DNA from: Megaustenia siamemsis
Taxonomy: Eukaryota > Mollusca > Gastropoda > Stylommatophora > Ariophantidae
Reading direction: 5' to 3'
DNA length: 64,000 bases
Assembly (NCBI GenBank): GCA_032433765.1
Contig: JAVIAB010000047.1
Coordinates: 11,706,387-11,770,386, forward strand
Positions 22,626 through 32,904 of the stretch are shown one piece after another. Position 1 is the first letter of the stretch; every line of letters begins with the position of its first letter. Below the pieces are notes generated by a model, which worked only from the letters and a program-made list of their open reading frames with translations, did no database searches and had not been told where the DNA came from. The position numbers and the translations under genes are program-made.

Positions 22626-23990
22626 TAAGACGTAATATACAAGTGGAATCTGTTGGTATAGAAGACCTGATATAAGGTGGAATATGTTGATATAGAAGTA
22701 CTAGTATAAAGGTGGAATATGTTGATATATAAGTACTAGTATAAAGGTGGAATATGTTGATATAGAAGACCTGTTATAAAGGTGGAATATGTTGATATAG
22801 AAGTACTAGTACAAAGGTGGAATATGTTGATATATAAGTACTAGTATAAAGGTGGAATATGTTGATATAGAAGACCTGATATAAAAGTGAAATATGTTGA
22901 TATAGAAGACCTAGTATAAAGGTGGAATATGTTGATATAGAAGACCTGTTATAAAGGTGGAATATGTTGATATAGAAGTACTAGTACAAGGTGGAATATG
23001 TTGATATATAAGTACTAGTATAAAGGTGGAATATGTTGATATAGAAGACCTGATATAAAAGTGAAATATGTTGATATAGAAGACCTAGTATAAAGGTGGA
23101 ATATGTTGATATAGAAGACCTGTTATTAAGGTGGAATATGTTGATATAGAAGACTTGTTATAAAGGTGGAGTCTGTTGATATAGAAAGACATGGTATAAA
23201 GGTGGAGTCTGTTGATATATAAGTACTAGTATAAAAGTGGAATATGTTGATATAGAAGACCTGGTATAAAGGTGGAGTCTGTTGATATAGAAAGACCTGG
23301 TATAAAGGTGGAATATGTTGATATAGAAAGACCTTGTATAAAGGTGGAGTCTGTTGATATAAAAGACCTGTTATAAAGGTGGAGTCTGTTGATATAGAAG
23401 ACCTGTTATAAAGGTGGAGTCTGTTGATATACAAAGACCTGTTATAGAGGTGGAGTCTGTTGTTATACAAAGACCTGTTATAAAGGTGGAGTCTATTGAT
23501 ATACAAAGACCTGTTATAAAGGTGGAGTCTGTTGATATACAAAGACCTGTTATAAAGGTGGAGTCTGTTGATATAGAAAGACCTGGTATAAAGGTGGAGT
23601 CTGTTTATATAAAAAGACCTGTTATAAAGGTGGAGTCTGTTTATATAAAAAGACCTGTTATAAAGATGAAGTCTGTTTATATAAAAAGACCTGTTATAAA
23701 GGTGAAGTCTGTTTATATAAAAAGACCTGTTATAAAGGTGAAGTCTGTTTATATAAAAAGACCTGTTATAAAGGTGAAGTCTGTTTATATAAAAGACCTG
23801 TTATAAAGGTGAAGTCTGTTTATATAAAAAGACCTGGTATAAAGGTGAAGTCTGTTTATATAAAAAGACCTGTTATAAAGGTGAAGTCTGTTTATATAAA
23901 AAGACCTGGTATAAAGGTGAAGTCTGTTTATATAAAGGTATTATTATATTATATTATTATTATATAAAGGTACCTGTTATAAAGGTATTT
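22626..23990. repeat. 35-bp tandem array, copy 1 (~37 units)
   Basis: The unit contains 'tgttgatatagaagacctag' and 'tataaaggtggaata'. Unit types change along the array: ggaatatg at the left, ggagtctg in the middle, gaagtctgtttatataaaa at the right. It starts at a LINE-C junction that is also present at the second array (28.4 kb). Confidence 0.96.
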
Positions 23991-24567
23991 TCTGTTAAAA
24001 TAAAAGACCTAGTGTTGCACGATCTCCACGAGTGACAAAACCCTACTTGTACAGCAGAACTCGAGGAAGATCAAGATCCCAGTTGCAGCCCGTCGTGTCT
24101 TCAACATTTGTTGTGGAGCTATTAGCTCACGTCTACCACTAACAGGAAATCAGCGCTCTCCTCTGCTCCACTGGCGCTAACTTGAACGGACCCAAATGTC
24201 ATTGGCTGCATCCACCTCATGATTCATCATATTCAAGTACCGGGCCTGCTGGCGTAGGTGATCATGTCTCTCCACAACTTTCTATCTCGGCAGCTATTTA
24301 TCATTTCTGTTGTTGACCTTCTGCCAAGCCATTCTCGTGTACCTTATGATTACGCAGCTGAAATCTGTCTTTGGAAAGGCGTTGAATAGACGCGGTTAAG
24401 TTGTGTCGTTGGCTACGACAACCTGTAATATCTGCCAGATTCAGTCGAACGCACATTCAGAAAGCTGCATTAAAAGTTATAGGGCCTCAGTTTTCCGCTT
24501 CGATCCATAATCGCTGGATCAGACCAGTTTGTTGGGTTGTCACGACCTCTTCAGGGAATTTGAGTCG
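23991..24567. other. No gene; LINE-D scrap inside
   Basis: Unique sequence except for 24,235-24,345, which matches antisense LINE-D ('tgctggcgtaggtgatcatg', 'tgttgttgaccttctgccaa'). Nothing else recognised. Confidence 0.6.
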
Positions 24568-25090
24568 GACTTTAGTTAATTCACTGACCCTGATTAATTC
24601 ACTGACCCTGACTAATTCACTGACCCTGATTAGTTCACTGACCCTGATTAATTCTCTGACCCTGATTAGTTCTCTAACCCTGATTAATTCTCTGACCCTG
24701 ATTAATTCACTGACCCTGATTAATTCACTGACCCTGCTTAATTCTCTGACCCTGATTAATTCACCGACCCTGATTAATTCACCGACCCTGATTAATTCTC
24801 TGACCCTGATTAATTCACTGACCCTGATTAATTCTCTGACCCTGATTAATTCACTGACCCTGATTAATTCTCTGATGTTGATTAATTCATTGACTTTGAT
24901 TAATTCTCTGACGTTGATTAATTCTCTGATGTTGATTAATTCATTGACTTTGATTAATTCTCTGACCCTGATTAATTCTCTGACGTTGATTAATTCACTG
25001 ACCCTGATTAATTCTCTGCCCCTGATTAATTCACTGGCCCTGATTAATTCTCTGACCCTGATTAATTCTCTGACCCTGATTAATTCTTTA
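24568..25090. repeat. 18-bp tandem array, ~29 copies
   Basis: Unit 'gaccctgattaattcact' with ttctct, gacgttg and gatgttg variants. The 18-bp period keeps frames open on both strands (N-S-L-T-L-I and R-E-L-I-R-V repeats), but no start or domain supports a gene. Its right end abuts the 3' tail of a SINE-2. Confidence 0.95.
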
Positions 25091-25700
25091 AAGGTTAAGG
25101 TAACGTACAGGACATACATCAGCGTCTTAACCCGCGAGTTTTCTCCCATTTGTGCTCGGCCGCCTAACCAGAAGTGTTTGGAGACGTCTGGACTGTGTCG
25201 CTTCAAGCATCGAAATTTACGATTTGATGGAGCATTCCTCACCTTCCCATAGTACTACCCTGGTACCCATTTCTGCCAGCGGATGTGTCGACCGCGGGGG
25301 TATTTTTTTTCCAACCAGGAGTACAACTCACACAGTTTCAAGCGGGAATCAAACACGGGTTGTACGAACCTCGGTAGCTCTGTCGTGTGGTTGTCCCAAC
25401 GTCGGTAGCTCTGTCGTGTGGTTGTCCCAACGTCAGTAGCTCAGTCGTGTGGTTGTCCCAACGTCGGTAGCTCTGTCGTGTGGTTGTCCCAACGTCGGTA
25501 GCTCTGTCGTGTGGTTGTCCCAACGTCAGTAGCTCAGTCGTGTGGTTGTCCCAACGTCGGTAGCTCTGTCGTGTGGTTGTCCCAACGTCGGTAACTCTGT
25601 CGTGTGGTTGTCCCAACGTCGGTAGCTCTGTCGTGTGGTTGTCCCAACGTTGGTAGCTCTGTCGTGTGGTTGTCCCAACTAGGCCACAGAGATCCCCGAT
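25091..25700 (-). mobile_element. SINE-2 with amplified tRNA segment
   Basis: Minus-strand SINE-2. Its 3' tail 'aaaggttaaggtaacgtac' (plus-strand text) lies at 25,091, the body at 25,140-25,340 and the B box at plus-strand 'gggaatcaaacacgggttg'. The A-box end is at plus-strand 'tcccaactaggccacagag' near 25,690. Between the A and B boxes, where one tRNA-like arm should be, stands a 31-bp array of about ten units, which stretches the head. Confidence 0.87.
25370..25680 (-). repeat. 31-bp array between SINE A and B boxes
   Basis: About ten copies of a unit containing 'tcccaacgtcggtagctctg' and 'tcgtgtggttg'. Other SINE-2 copies have this segment once, with some divergence. Units differ mainly by cggtagctctg versus cagtagctcag. 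Confidence 0.93.
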
Positions 25701-25949
25701 TAACTCTCTGCTCACTTTCAACACCTCTTATGGTTTAACTCTTTCCGTACGTTTCGACGCACCATGCGGATTTCGGCCACGTACGTTTAGCCGCACAGTG
25801 CGTCACTCTCAATTTCATTAGTGTAAACTGCCATCAAACCATATTCTTTTTACGTGTCTCGTATCATCTTGGTAATGGTGAAATCTAATTCCTTGTCCAA
25901 TTATCTACAAATGCATATATAATTTGTTAAGTGTTAGATAAACATGTAG

Positions 25950-26120
25950 ATTCTTCTTCCTCTCCTCTTTCCTTCCTCATTTGCCTTTCAGCGTCGAGGG
26001 GAGATATAATTTGCGGTCTTTTGCTTTTCTGTTCGCCTCATGTTTTTTTCGTGGTCGACCCTTGGGTCTGGTGTTCTCACAACGTTTGTTGAAGGCTCGT
26101 TGTGTTGTGTTTTGACAACA
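25950..26120 (-). mobile_element. LINE-B 3' fragment
   Basis: Plus-strand landmarks 'gcctttcagcgtcgagggga', 'gtggtcgacccttgggtctg' and 'cacaacgtttgttgaaggct' match 20.04-20.23 kb, with about 60 bp deleted internally. Confidence 0.75.
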
Positions 26121-26390
26121 TGTAGATTAATATTTAAAAACATGAAAAATGTTGTCTCTAAAATCTCTACCGGTAAATTTATAAAAACCTTCCGAACTAA
26201 AATAGTTAAAAGCCAAAGGAAATATTGAATTGGTTCACAATAATAAATTATCTGGACACTTACCGGTCGGGGGTTTAATCACACTTCCTTTATGAAACAG
26301 GTGGTGATGTTTCCCACGGGTCTGGCTGAAGTTAACTAGAATTCATCTATGTAATCATCTTACATGTTTTTGTTTATTGTCTTGTTTGTA

Positions 26391-26420
26391 CTGATGAAGA
26401 TCTGTGAGCGAAACGTTTAT
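26391..26420 (+). other. Hammerhead-like core motif
   Basis: 'ctgatgaagatctgtgagcg' followed by aaacgttt has the two conserved strands of a hammerhead ribozyme (CUGAUGA and GAAA) 12 bases apart. The stem between them pairs poorly, and I could not place a convincing third stem and cleavage triplet. Such motifs are known near the ends of Penelope-like elements; no RT is adjacent. Confidence 0.35.
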
Positions 26421-26554
26421 TTTTGTTATATCTTCTCTTAAGTATAGTGCTACTTTATACAAATTTATATTTATTTTTAGGCCAGGCACCAGACAGTAAA
26501 AGAGCTAGAAGCTGTCACGGACTCATAGCTGATAGCTTGGTCCAGGATCAGTTA

Positions 26555-26765
26555 ATCATAACAATTTAGACCCTACTCTAAGTCTTCGCGGTGTCTCTAG
26601 AAAAAGACTAGCCAATCTAGTCTGACCAAGCGAGCAAGGATCGAAGGAAGGAATCCCTGTGCTCAAAAATGCCGTGATTAAGTCGGATATATTGGGCGGA
26701 ATGGCGTAAATAAACCATTACACAATTAATCCACGCCCAATTAACGCCATTGTAAGGACCGAAAA
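26555..26765 (-). mobile_element. Dispersed repeat X fragment
   Basis: The reverse complement shows the X order: actagtctttttctagagac, then tagaccgg-like and cccaatatatccgac segments. Strongly diverged. Confidence 0.55.
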
Positions 26766-26784
26766 CGAATAGGTTTATCAATTC

Positions 26785-27146
26785 TTTGGGGGAGAGGGGG
26801 GGTGGCTGCTGGTCTCGAGGCAAGACAGCGGCCTCGAGACAGAGAGGTTTTGGGTTCAAATCCAGGCTACCTGGGATTTTTATTTATGATTTCTCTCTGC
26901 GGCAACCACCACTGGTCTCAGCAGCGAGGCCCGGCTTGAAACGTCAATTACTTATGGACGGAAAAAATATGAGTACCTCCGCAGACGGAGTTATCATCTG
27001 CCTGTGCTATGAGAGACCACTGTGCACACGGCTGCCAGGAAAAAAATGGATTAACACGCAAAATTCAGTTCCTAGTCTATAGTCAAGTATTCGTCTGAGG
27101 TCAAAGCTGGCGAACGCAAAAAAAAAAAATAAATAAATAAATAAAA
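26785..27146 (+). mobile_element. SINE-3, near full length
   Basis: The head has a B box 'gggttcaaatccaggcta'. The body contains 'cttgaaacgtcaattactta' and 'tgtgcacacggctgccagga', and the element ends 'gcgaacgcaaa' with an A-rich (aaat)n tail. It matches 6.0-6.3 kb throughout. Confidence 0.83.
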
Positions 27147-27499
27147 TTCTGTTGGTAGTCATCGGGTGAGCGAAGAAAAACGAATATTTATTTTTCGTTA
27201 AAATCCAAAGGCGAAATATAAATATATTTTTAGGCACCGTCCATTTTTTTTTTCTAAATTGATTGATCAACCATGCACTTGAGGTCTTTCTTGATCGCGA
27301 ATGTTTTCAATCTTGATTGATTAAATTAGGGGGCACCCGTGGTGGCTTCGTGCTGTTGTTTAGATTCTTGGGCCAAGAAATGTATGACCAGAAATGTCTG
27401 AATGAAGCCACTCAAGATAAGACAATTTAAAGGGGTTTCTGTCCGTTTGGTTGACGAGAAACTAAGGAGAGACAGTGGCAAAACGGGCGATCTAGATGT

Positions 27500-27895
27500 G
27501 CTTGCTTACTTGCGTTCGTCCGATAACTAAAGGAGTGTACCTCTTCGTCATCCGCCCTTAAAAGGACGTTAAGTAGGCGTGTCTGCGTTGTGTTGTGGTT
27601 TACAGTATAACTGTGATATTTGCCCCTTTCGGCCCAACACATCCGACTTCAGCATGACATTTTTGAGTACCGGGTTGTCTTCCCTCTTCGATCCCTACTA
27701 GCTTGACCAGACTAGACAGGTTAGTCTGTTACTAGAGGCACAACGGAGAGGTGAAGCAGGGTCTGGATGGTTCTGGTTCACCGATCCTGGCGCAAGCCAT
27801 GAGCTGTGGGTCTCTGACAACTTCCAGGTGAGGTGCTGTGATGCGCGCCTTCGCCTCCATATCTGACGATTATTACAGTTCATGATCATTGACCG
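27500..27895 (+). mobile_element. Dispersed repeat X, long copy
   Basis: The best X copy, with 'cgttcgtccgataactaaag', 'tcgtcatccgcccttaaaag', 'ttcggcccaacacatccgac', 'gactagacaggttagtctgt' and 'tctctgacaacttccaggtg'. No coding capacity; short minus-strand frames cross it without motifs. Confidence 0.75.
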
Positions 27896-28340
27896 AGACA
27901 GACAACGAGGGTCGATATAACTCTACAGTCACAGGGGGGTCACTGAATTGCTAGTCGAAAGACTACAGAACAAAGACTAAAACGTGAAGTATAGGAAAAG
28001 AAAGCTCCTCATCTTAGAGTTCACTCGTTAATTTGGCGGGAATGCGTTGTGTCACTAGATTACAGCAAAGTTGCGATATCTGCGTCTTTGGACCCGACAC
28101 ATCCGTCCGTCTTCAATATGGGCAGATTTGCTAAATAATGTTTTGCCCGAGCAGCGGCCATTTTCAACCTACTCTTTTCGACTTTAAACTGCCAATGGTT
28201 CATTAACGTGGGCGACTACACAGGGGACTCATTGGTTTTCGTCGTTTTTCGATAGAGTCAAATATAGGATCTCACTACCCAAAGACCGGCAGAGGGTAAA
28301 GCCACGAGAAAATCACTGGTTCAATTATTTTAAAAATTCA
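27896..28340. other. No gene; diverged X fragment inside
   Basis: 28,005-28,140 retains parts of X ('ggcgggaatgcgttgtgtca', 'gacccgacacatccgtccg'). The rest is unrecognised. Confidence 0.5.
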
Positions 28341-28344
28341 CATC

Positions 28345-28400
28345 CTTATGATATCACCGGTATCACACTTGAGTTGAACTGTTTACGTTTCTTTTAGAAG
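28345..28400 (-). mobile_element. LINE-C scrap at array start
   Basis: Plus-strand 'ccggtatcacacttgagttg' and 'tttacgtttctttta' align with 22,580-22,625, the LINE-C end of the first 35-bp array. Confidence 0.65.
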
Positions 28401-29905
28401 AGATAATATAAAGGTGGAATTTGTTGATATAGAAGACCTAGTATAAAGATATATCTCGAAACAAGAAAATAATAAAAATAACCTCTGTTGGGGTGAAATG
28501 TGTTAGACGAATCACAGGAAACAGTCTGTGAGATAAGATGAGAAATGAAGAACTCAGAATAAAGCTAGGAATAACTCCCGCCATAGAATATATAAAGAAA
28601 CAACAGATAAAATGGTTTGGCTACGCGACAAGGCAGAAAGATAAAAACACAACGAGCCTTCAATAAACGTGGAGAGAACACCAGACCCATGGACCGACCA
28701 TGAAAAAGATGGATTGACGGAATATTAAAACACTAGAAAACATAACAGGAGAAGAAACGAACAGAATAGCAAAACACTGCAAATTATATCTCTCCTCGAC
28801 GCTGAAAGGCAAATTAGAAAAGAAAGAAGAAGTGTATAAAGGTGTATAATCTGTTGATATAGAATACCTAATATAACGGTGGAATATGCTGATATAGAAG
28901 ACCTAATATAAAGGTGAAATCTGTTGATATAGAATACCTAGTATAACGGTGAAATATGCTGATATAGAAGACCTAGTATAAAGGTTGAAACTGTTGATAT
29001 AGAAGACCTAGTATAAAGGTGGAATCTGTTGATATAGAATACCTAGTAAAATGGTGGAATACGCTGATAAAGAAGACCTAGTATAATGGTGTAATATGCT
29101 GATATAGAAGGCCTAGTATAATGGTGGAATATGCTGATATAGAAGAACTAGTCTAATGGTGGAATATGCTGACGTAGAAGGCCTAGTATAATTGTGGAAT
29201 ATGCTGATATAGAAGACCTAGTATAATGGTGGAATATGTTGATATAGAAGACCTAGTATTATGGTGGAATATGCTGATATAGAAGACCTAGTATAAAGGT
29301 GGAATATGCTGATATAGAAGACCTAGTATAAAGGTGGAATATGTTGATATAGAAGACCTAGTATAATGGTGGATTATGTTGATATAGAAGACCTAGTATA
29401 GCGGTGGAATATGCTTGTATAGAAGACCTAGTATAAAGGTGGAATATGCTGATATAGAAGACCTAGTATGAAGGTGTAATCTGTTGATATAGAATACCTA
29501 GTATAAAGGTGGAATATGCTGATATAGAAGACCTAGTATAAAGGTGGAATTTGTTGATATAGAAGGCCTAGTATAATGGTGGAATATGCTGATATAGAAG
29601 ACATAGTATAATGGTGGAATCTGTTGATATAGAATACCTAGTATAAAGGTGGAATCTGTTGATATAGAAGACCTAGTATAAAGGTGGAATCTGTTGATAT
29701 TGAAGACCTAGTATAATGGTGGAATCTGTTGATATAGAAGACCTAGTATAAAGGTAGAATCTGTTGATATAGAAGACCTAGTATAAATGTGGGGTCTGTT
29801 GATATAGAAGACCTAGTATAATGGTGGAATCTGTTGATATAGAATACCTAGTAAAACGGTGGAATAGGCTGATATAGAAGACCTAGTATAAATGTGGAAT
29901 CTGTC
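28400..29905. repeat. 35-bp tandem array, copy 2 (~30 units)
   Basis: Same 35-bp unit family as 22.6-23.99 kb ('gttgatatagaagacctagt', 'ataaaggtggaat'), with extra forms atgctgatatag and ataatggtgg. The first one or two units (28,400-28,450) are separated from the rest by a LINE-B insertion. Confidence 0.96.
28450..28830 (+). mobile_element. LINE-B 3' fragment inside the 35-bp array
   Basis: Matches the last ~380 bp of LINE-B in sense: 'gagaaatgaagaactcagaa', 'aacaacagataaaatggttt', 'ctcctcgacgctgaaaggca', then a gaaaagaaagaagaag tail. Array units stand on both sides, so the LINE landed in, or was captured by, the array. Confidence 0.8.
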
Positions 29906-30150
29906 GTGGGAATCGAACCCTGCCTGGACTCTCCTGCCAAAAAGACCGAGGTCCGACCCCTTGATCTTTCAGCACCCCCCCCCCCCCCAAGAAAATTGTT
30001 TGTTGTTAATAATATAAATTAAGCTGGACTTTCCCAGCTCGTGGCCAAGCGAACAGAGATGGAAGAGGGAAGGCAACACAGTACATAAAGTGTCAGATAA
30101 GGTCGGATGAGTTGGGCTGAAAATGGTATATATTAGAACTTTGATCAAGA
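29905..30150 (-). mobile_element. tRNA-like sequence and X fragment
   Basis: 29,905-29,975: the reverse complement has a good B box 'cagggttcgattcccac' about 50 bp from a tRNA-like 5' half, next to a C-tract. 30,030-30,150: antisense X, with plus-strand 'ggtcggatgagttgggctga' corresponding to the 'cggcccaacacatccgac' block. Both are short and diverged. Confidence 0.45.
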
Positions 30151-30277
30151 CACATCACAAGTAAACTATTTCACGTCATATTTAAGAACAGGCTATCATG
30201 GGAATTTTTTGCCGGTGGAGCGAAGAAGAAGCAAAAGAGCATATCTTTTAATGCATGTTTTTTCTTCTTTGTTTCAG

Positions 30278-30478
30278 AGTCAAATGCCGTCCACACCCCA
30301 GACATTGACTACCCAGAGCTCACCGGAAGAGGAAGTCTGCTGCAAGGGTATTCTGGGATATGCCTCAGACAATATGTCCTTGAACTTTCCATGCCAGAAT
30401 CGACCTTGCTGCAACAGCAGCGATACCGTGGCTGTGGTATCAATCGATTACGCTTTGGGCTTCCGGTTTCAGTGTATG
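30278..30478 (+). CDS. Candidate internal exon, gene unknown
   Basis: A 201-bp block preceded by a pyrimidine-rich tract and AG ('tttcttctttgtttcag') and followed by 'gtgagg', a plausible acceptor and donor. The length is a multiple of three. Two of the three frames are open. One (phase 1 at both ends) reads 'HTPDIDYPELTGRGSLLQGY', later 'CLRQYVLELSMPES' and 'RGCGINRLRFGLPVSVY'. The other (phase 0) is cysteine-rich with 'EEEVCCKG' and 'FPCQNRPCC'. Base composition is less AT-rich than its surroundings and it is not shared with any repeat in the window. I do not recognise a family and see no partner exon nearby. It could be a real exon in a long intron-rich gene or a chance open block. Confidence 0.35.
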
Positions 30479-30544
30479 GTGAGGGCAGCCAGATAACGAC
30501 ATTATTGCTAAAATTGGATTTTTTTTTAAAACATTATAATAATT

Positions 30545-31285
30545 GTTTAAGAGTTACGTTACTTCTTCATCCCTTCCTCATTTACCTTTCAGCGTCGAGG
30601 GGAGATATATGTTGCAGTCTTTTGCTCTTCTTCTGGCTCCTTCTGCCTGCTGGTATGGTTGGTTGGTTGCGTTCGCCCGATGACTAAAATATTCTAGAGT
30701 ATCGTGGTAGACTAGAATATTCCTCTTCATCATCCGCCCTTACAAGGACGTAGTGGACGTATCTGCGTTGTGTTGTGGTTTGCAGTATAACTGTTATATT
30801 TGCGCCTTTCGGCCCAACACATCCGACTTCAGCACGTGCCTGCTGGTATGTTTCCTAGTGTTTCTAATATTTTATCAATTTGTCAAACTGTTTGCAGTCG
30901 GACCTTGAGTCTGGTGTTCTTTCATCGTTTATTTAAAAAAACTTGTTTCGTTGTGTTGTGGTCTTTCTGTCTTATCAAGTGGCCAAACAATTGTATTTGT
31001 TGTTTCTTTATGTATTCAATGGCGGGAATTATTCCTAGTTTGGTTTTACTGTGTTCTTCATTTAGGATCTTATCTCTCAAGCTCTCACCTGCGCCTATTC
31101 ATTAAGTAATTAATCTTGGTCTTATTCATAAATAACTGCTGAAATCGAAAGTTGTGGAGAGACTTGATTACCTACGCCAACAGACATGGTACTTGATGAT
31201 GATGATTCATTTAGGGAATTGTTATTTTTTTCTTGCTGTTTCTTTAGTCTAGCGCCTAGGTCTGGACCTTGTAGCACAACATTAG
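30545..31285 (-). mobile_element. LINE-B 3' fragment split by X insertion
   Basis: Plus-strand landmarks: 'tttacctttcagcgtcgagg' (3' end), then after the insertion 'tatgtttcctagtgtttcta', 'ttgtttctttatgtattcaa', 'ttgtagcacaacattaggat'. Homology to 20.03-20.5 kb resumes exactly after the inserted X copy. A LINE-D scrap lies at about 31,140-31,190. Confidence 0.8.
30644..30850 (+). mobile_element. Dispersed repeat X with 14-bp TSD
   Basis: A truncated X copy (30,658-30,836) is bracketed by identical 14-bp direct repeats 'tgcctgctggtatg' at 30,644-30,657 and 30,837-30,850. LINE-B sequence on both sides becomes contiguous when one repeat and the X copy are removed. This is the signature of target-primed insertion and supports X being a retroelement. 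Confidence 0.85.
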
Positions 31286-31429
31286 GATGAAGAACTACAA
31301 ATAACATAATTCAGTTGAGAGATCATACGATAAAAACACAGCATGCATCCAATCTTCAATAGATCAGAAACTCAACAAATAAACTTGTTTCTTGGCTGAC
31401 GGAAAATAAATTGTGTTTTTTTTTACGCA

Positions 31430-31885
31430 GTCATCATTGACCAGAAGTGGGCTTTGTACGCAAACAATGGATAGAGTCATTGCAGAAGTCAAAAATACGT
31501 AGTCACCTTTGTCTACGTTACTGGACATGCGGAAGTACGGGGAAATGAAAGAGCGGACAGGTTGGCTAACTGGGTTGTCGTTCAAGACGGTCAACCAATG
31601 AATCTGGCGGACATTATCAATGCCCCCCCCCCCCCGAAATGTGGAGAGGGCACAGGGTTTCGACAACCATGAATCCACGTTACTCCTCCGTTGAAAGAGA
31701 TGGGAGTTAAGATGTGCACACCCAGAAACGAGAAACTTAGTGGGCGTGTAAGAAGACTTATCAACCAACACAGAAGTGGAGTCGCCAGTTGCTGGACACT
31801 GCGGGACTTGTTGAGGAGGGGATCTGAGCACCTATGGAGATGTTCGGAGTGCAATGATGATGACCCGTAAATAACGTAATAGTTC
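31430..31885 (+). mobile_element. LINE-E fragment, RNase H and C-terminus
   Basis: The reading frame gives 'VTFVYVTGHAEVRGNERADR', the C-terminal RNase H block (G-H-x-x-V-x-G-N-E-x-A-D), followed by 'LANWVV'. A C-tract interrupts it near 31,623-31,636. A second frame then gives 'RVRRLINQHRSGVASCWTLR', 'DLLRRGSEHLW' and 'CSECNDDDP' with a stop at about 31,870. RNase H places it in a LINE group that carries this domain downstream of RT, unlike the RTE-type pieces elsewhere. Frameshifted and 5'-truncated. Confidence 0.8.
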
Positions 31886-32270
31886 AATAACAGTCATCAA
31901 CAATTAAAATACTTTGCTGTTGATTAAGTTTCTCCTTAATTTTCTATCTGTATAGCTGTTTGTTATTTCTACTGTTGATTACAACAGTATAAGACAGACC
32001 CACAATCAGATGGCGGACATTGTCAAGGGAACTCTCTCGGTTTCTTGTGATAATGGATGACGCTACATGAGAGCTAGCAAGCTATTTACTCACAAGGTAT
32101 AAGAGAAGTCAAGTAGAAAGAGCCAACTTTAAGAATGAAAGTTTTCTGTTATACAATGGACGAGAATGTCAATTTATTGTTGTTATTATGGATCCAGCGG
32201 CCTGTGTGTTGATGTCCTTCGGCCCATTGCCATGCAGTGATATCTGAAGGTAACGTCAACTAAGTTGGCA
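31886..32270. other. No gene seen; LINE-D scrap
   Basis: 31,925-31,985 faintly matches antisense LINE-D ('ttttctatctgtatagctgt'). The remainder is unrecognised. Confidence 0.5.
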
Positions 32271-32274
32271 ACTT

Positions 32275-32644
32275 CATACAAGAGGATATAGAGCGTCAGT
32301 AAAGATGACAACTTTAGTATTGTACAAGAGGATATAGAGCGTCAGTAAAGATGGCAACTTTAGTGTTGTACATGAGGATATAGAGCGTCAGTAAAGATGA
32401 CAACTTTAGTGTTGTACAAGAGGATATAAAGCGTCAGTAAAAATGGCAACTTCAGTGTTGTACAAGAGGATATAGAGCGTCAGTAAAGATGACAACTTTA
32501 GTGTTGTACAAGAGGATATAGACCGTCAGTAAAGATGGCAACTTTAGTGTTGTACAAGAGGATATAAAGTGTCAGTAAAACTGACAACTTCAGTGTTGTA
32601 CAAGAGGATATAGAGCGTCAGTAAAGCTAACAACTTCAGTGTTG
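32275..32644. repeat. 46-bp tandem array, ~8 copies
   Basis: The unit contains 'gatatagagcgtcagtaaag' and 'atggcaactttagtgttgta'. Minor variants only. It ends at the tail of a SINE-1. Confidence 0.94.
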
Positions 32645-32899
32645 TAAAGTAAAGTACCCCCGTCACGCCAAGTGGCGTATAGGGAAATATGGTGTTAGTG
32701 ACCCTATATTTTACAGACCTTCAGCACATGATTTTTGGGTAATGTGGTCAGCATTACGCCCGTGCTGCTTTACTTTCCCAGAAAAAAAAATCCGGTACCC
32801 ATTTAAGGCTGGGTGAACCCGGAACTCGTCGGTTGGGATCAAACTGTACCCCGTGTTCTTTGTAGTTCACTTCACTAACCACTGAGCTATCGCGGCTTG
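32645..32899 (-). mobile_element. SINE-1 between two arrays
   Basis: Full-length minus-strand copy: tail at the left (plus-strand 'gtaaagtaaagtacccccgt'), body 'cattacgcccgtgctgcttt', B-box side 'ggttgggatcaaactg', A-box side 'ccactgagctatcgcggctt'. It inserted at the join of the 46-bp and 49-bp arrays. Confidence 0.88.
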
Positions 32900-32904
32900 G
32901 CTAC

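Noticed and set aside
24401..25252. Plus-strand 283-codon and minus-strand 251-codon open frames
   Set aside because: Both run through the 18-bp array and are open because the unit lacks stops in those phases; the ends lie in SINE and unique sequence with no domain.
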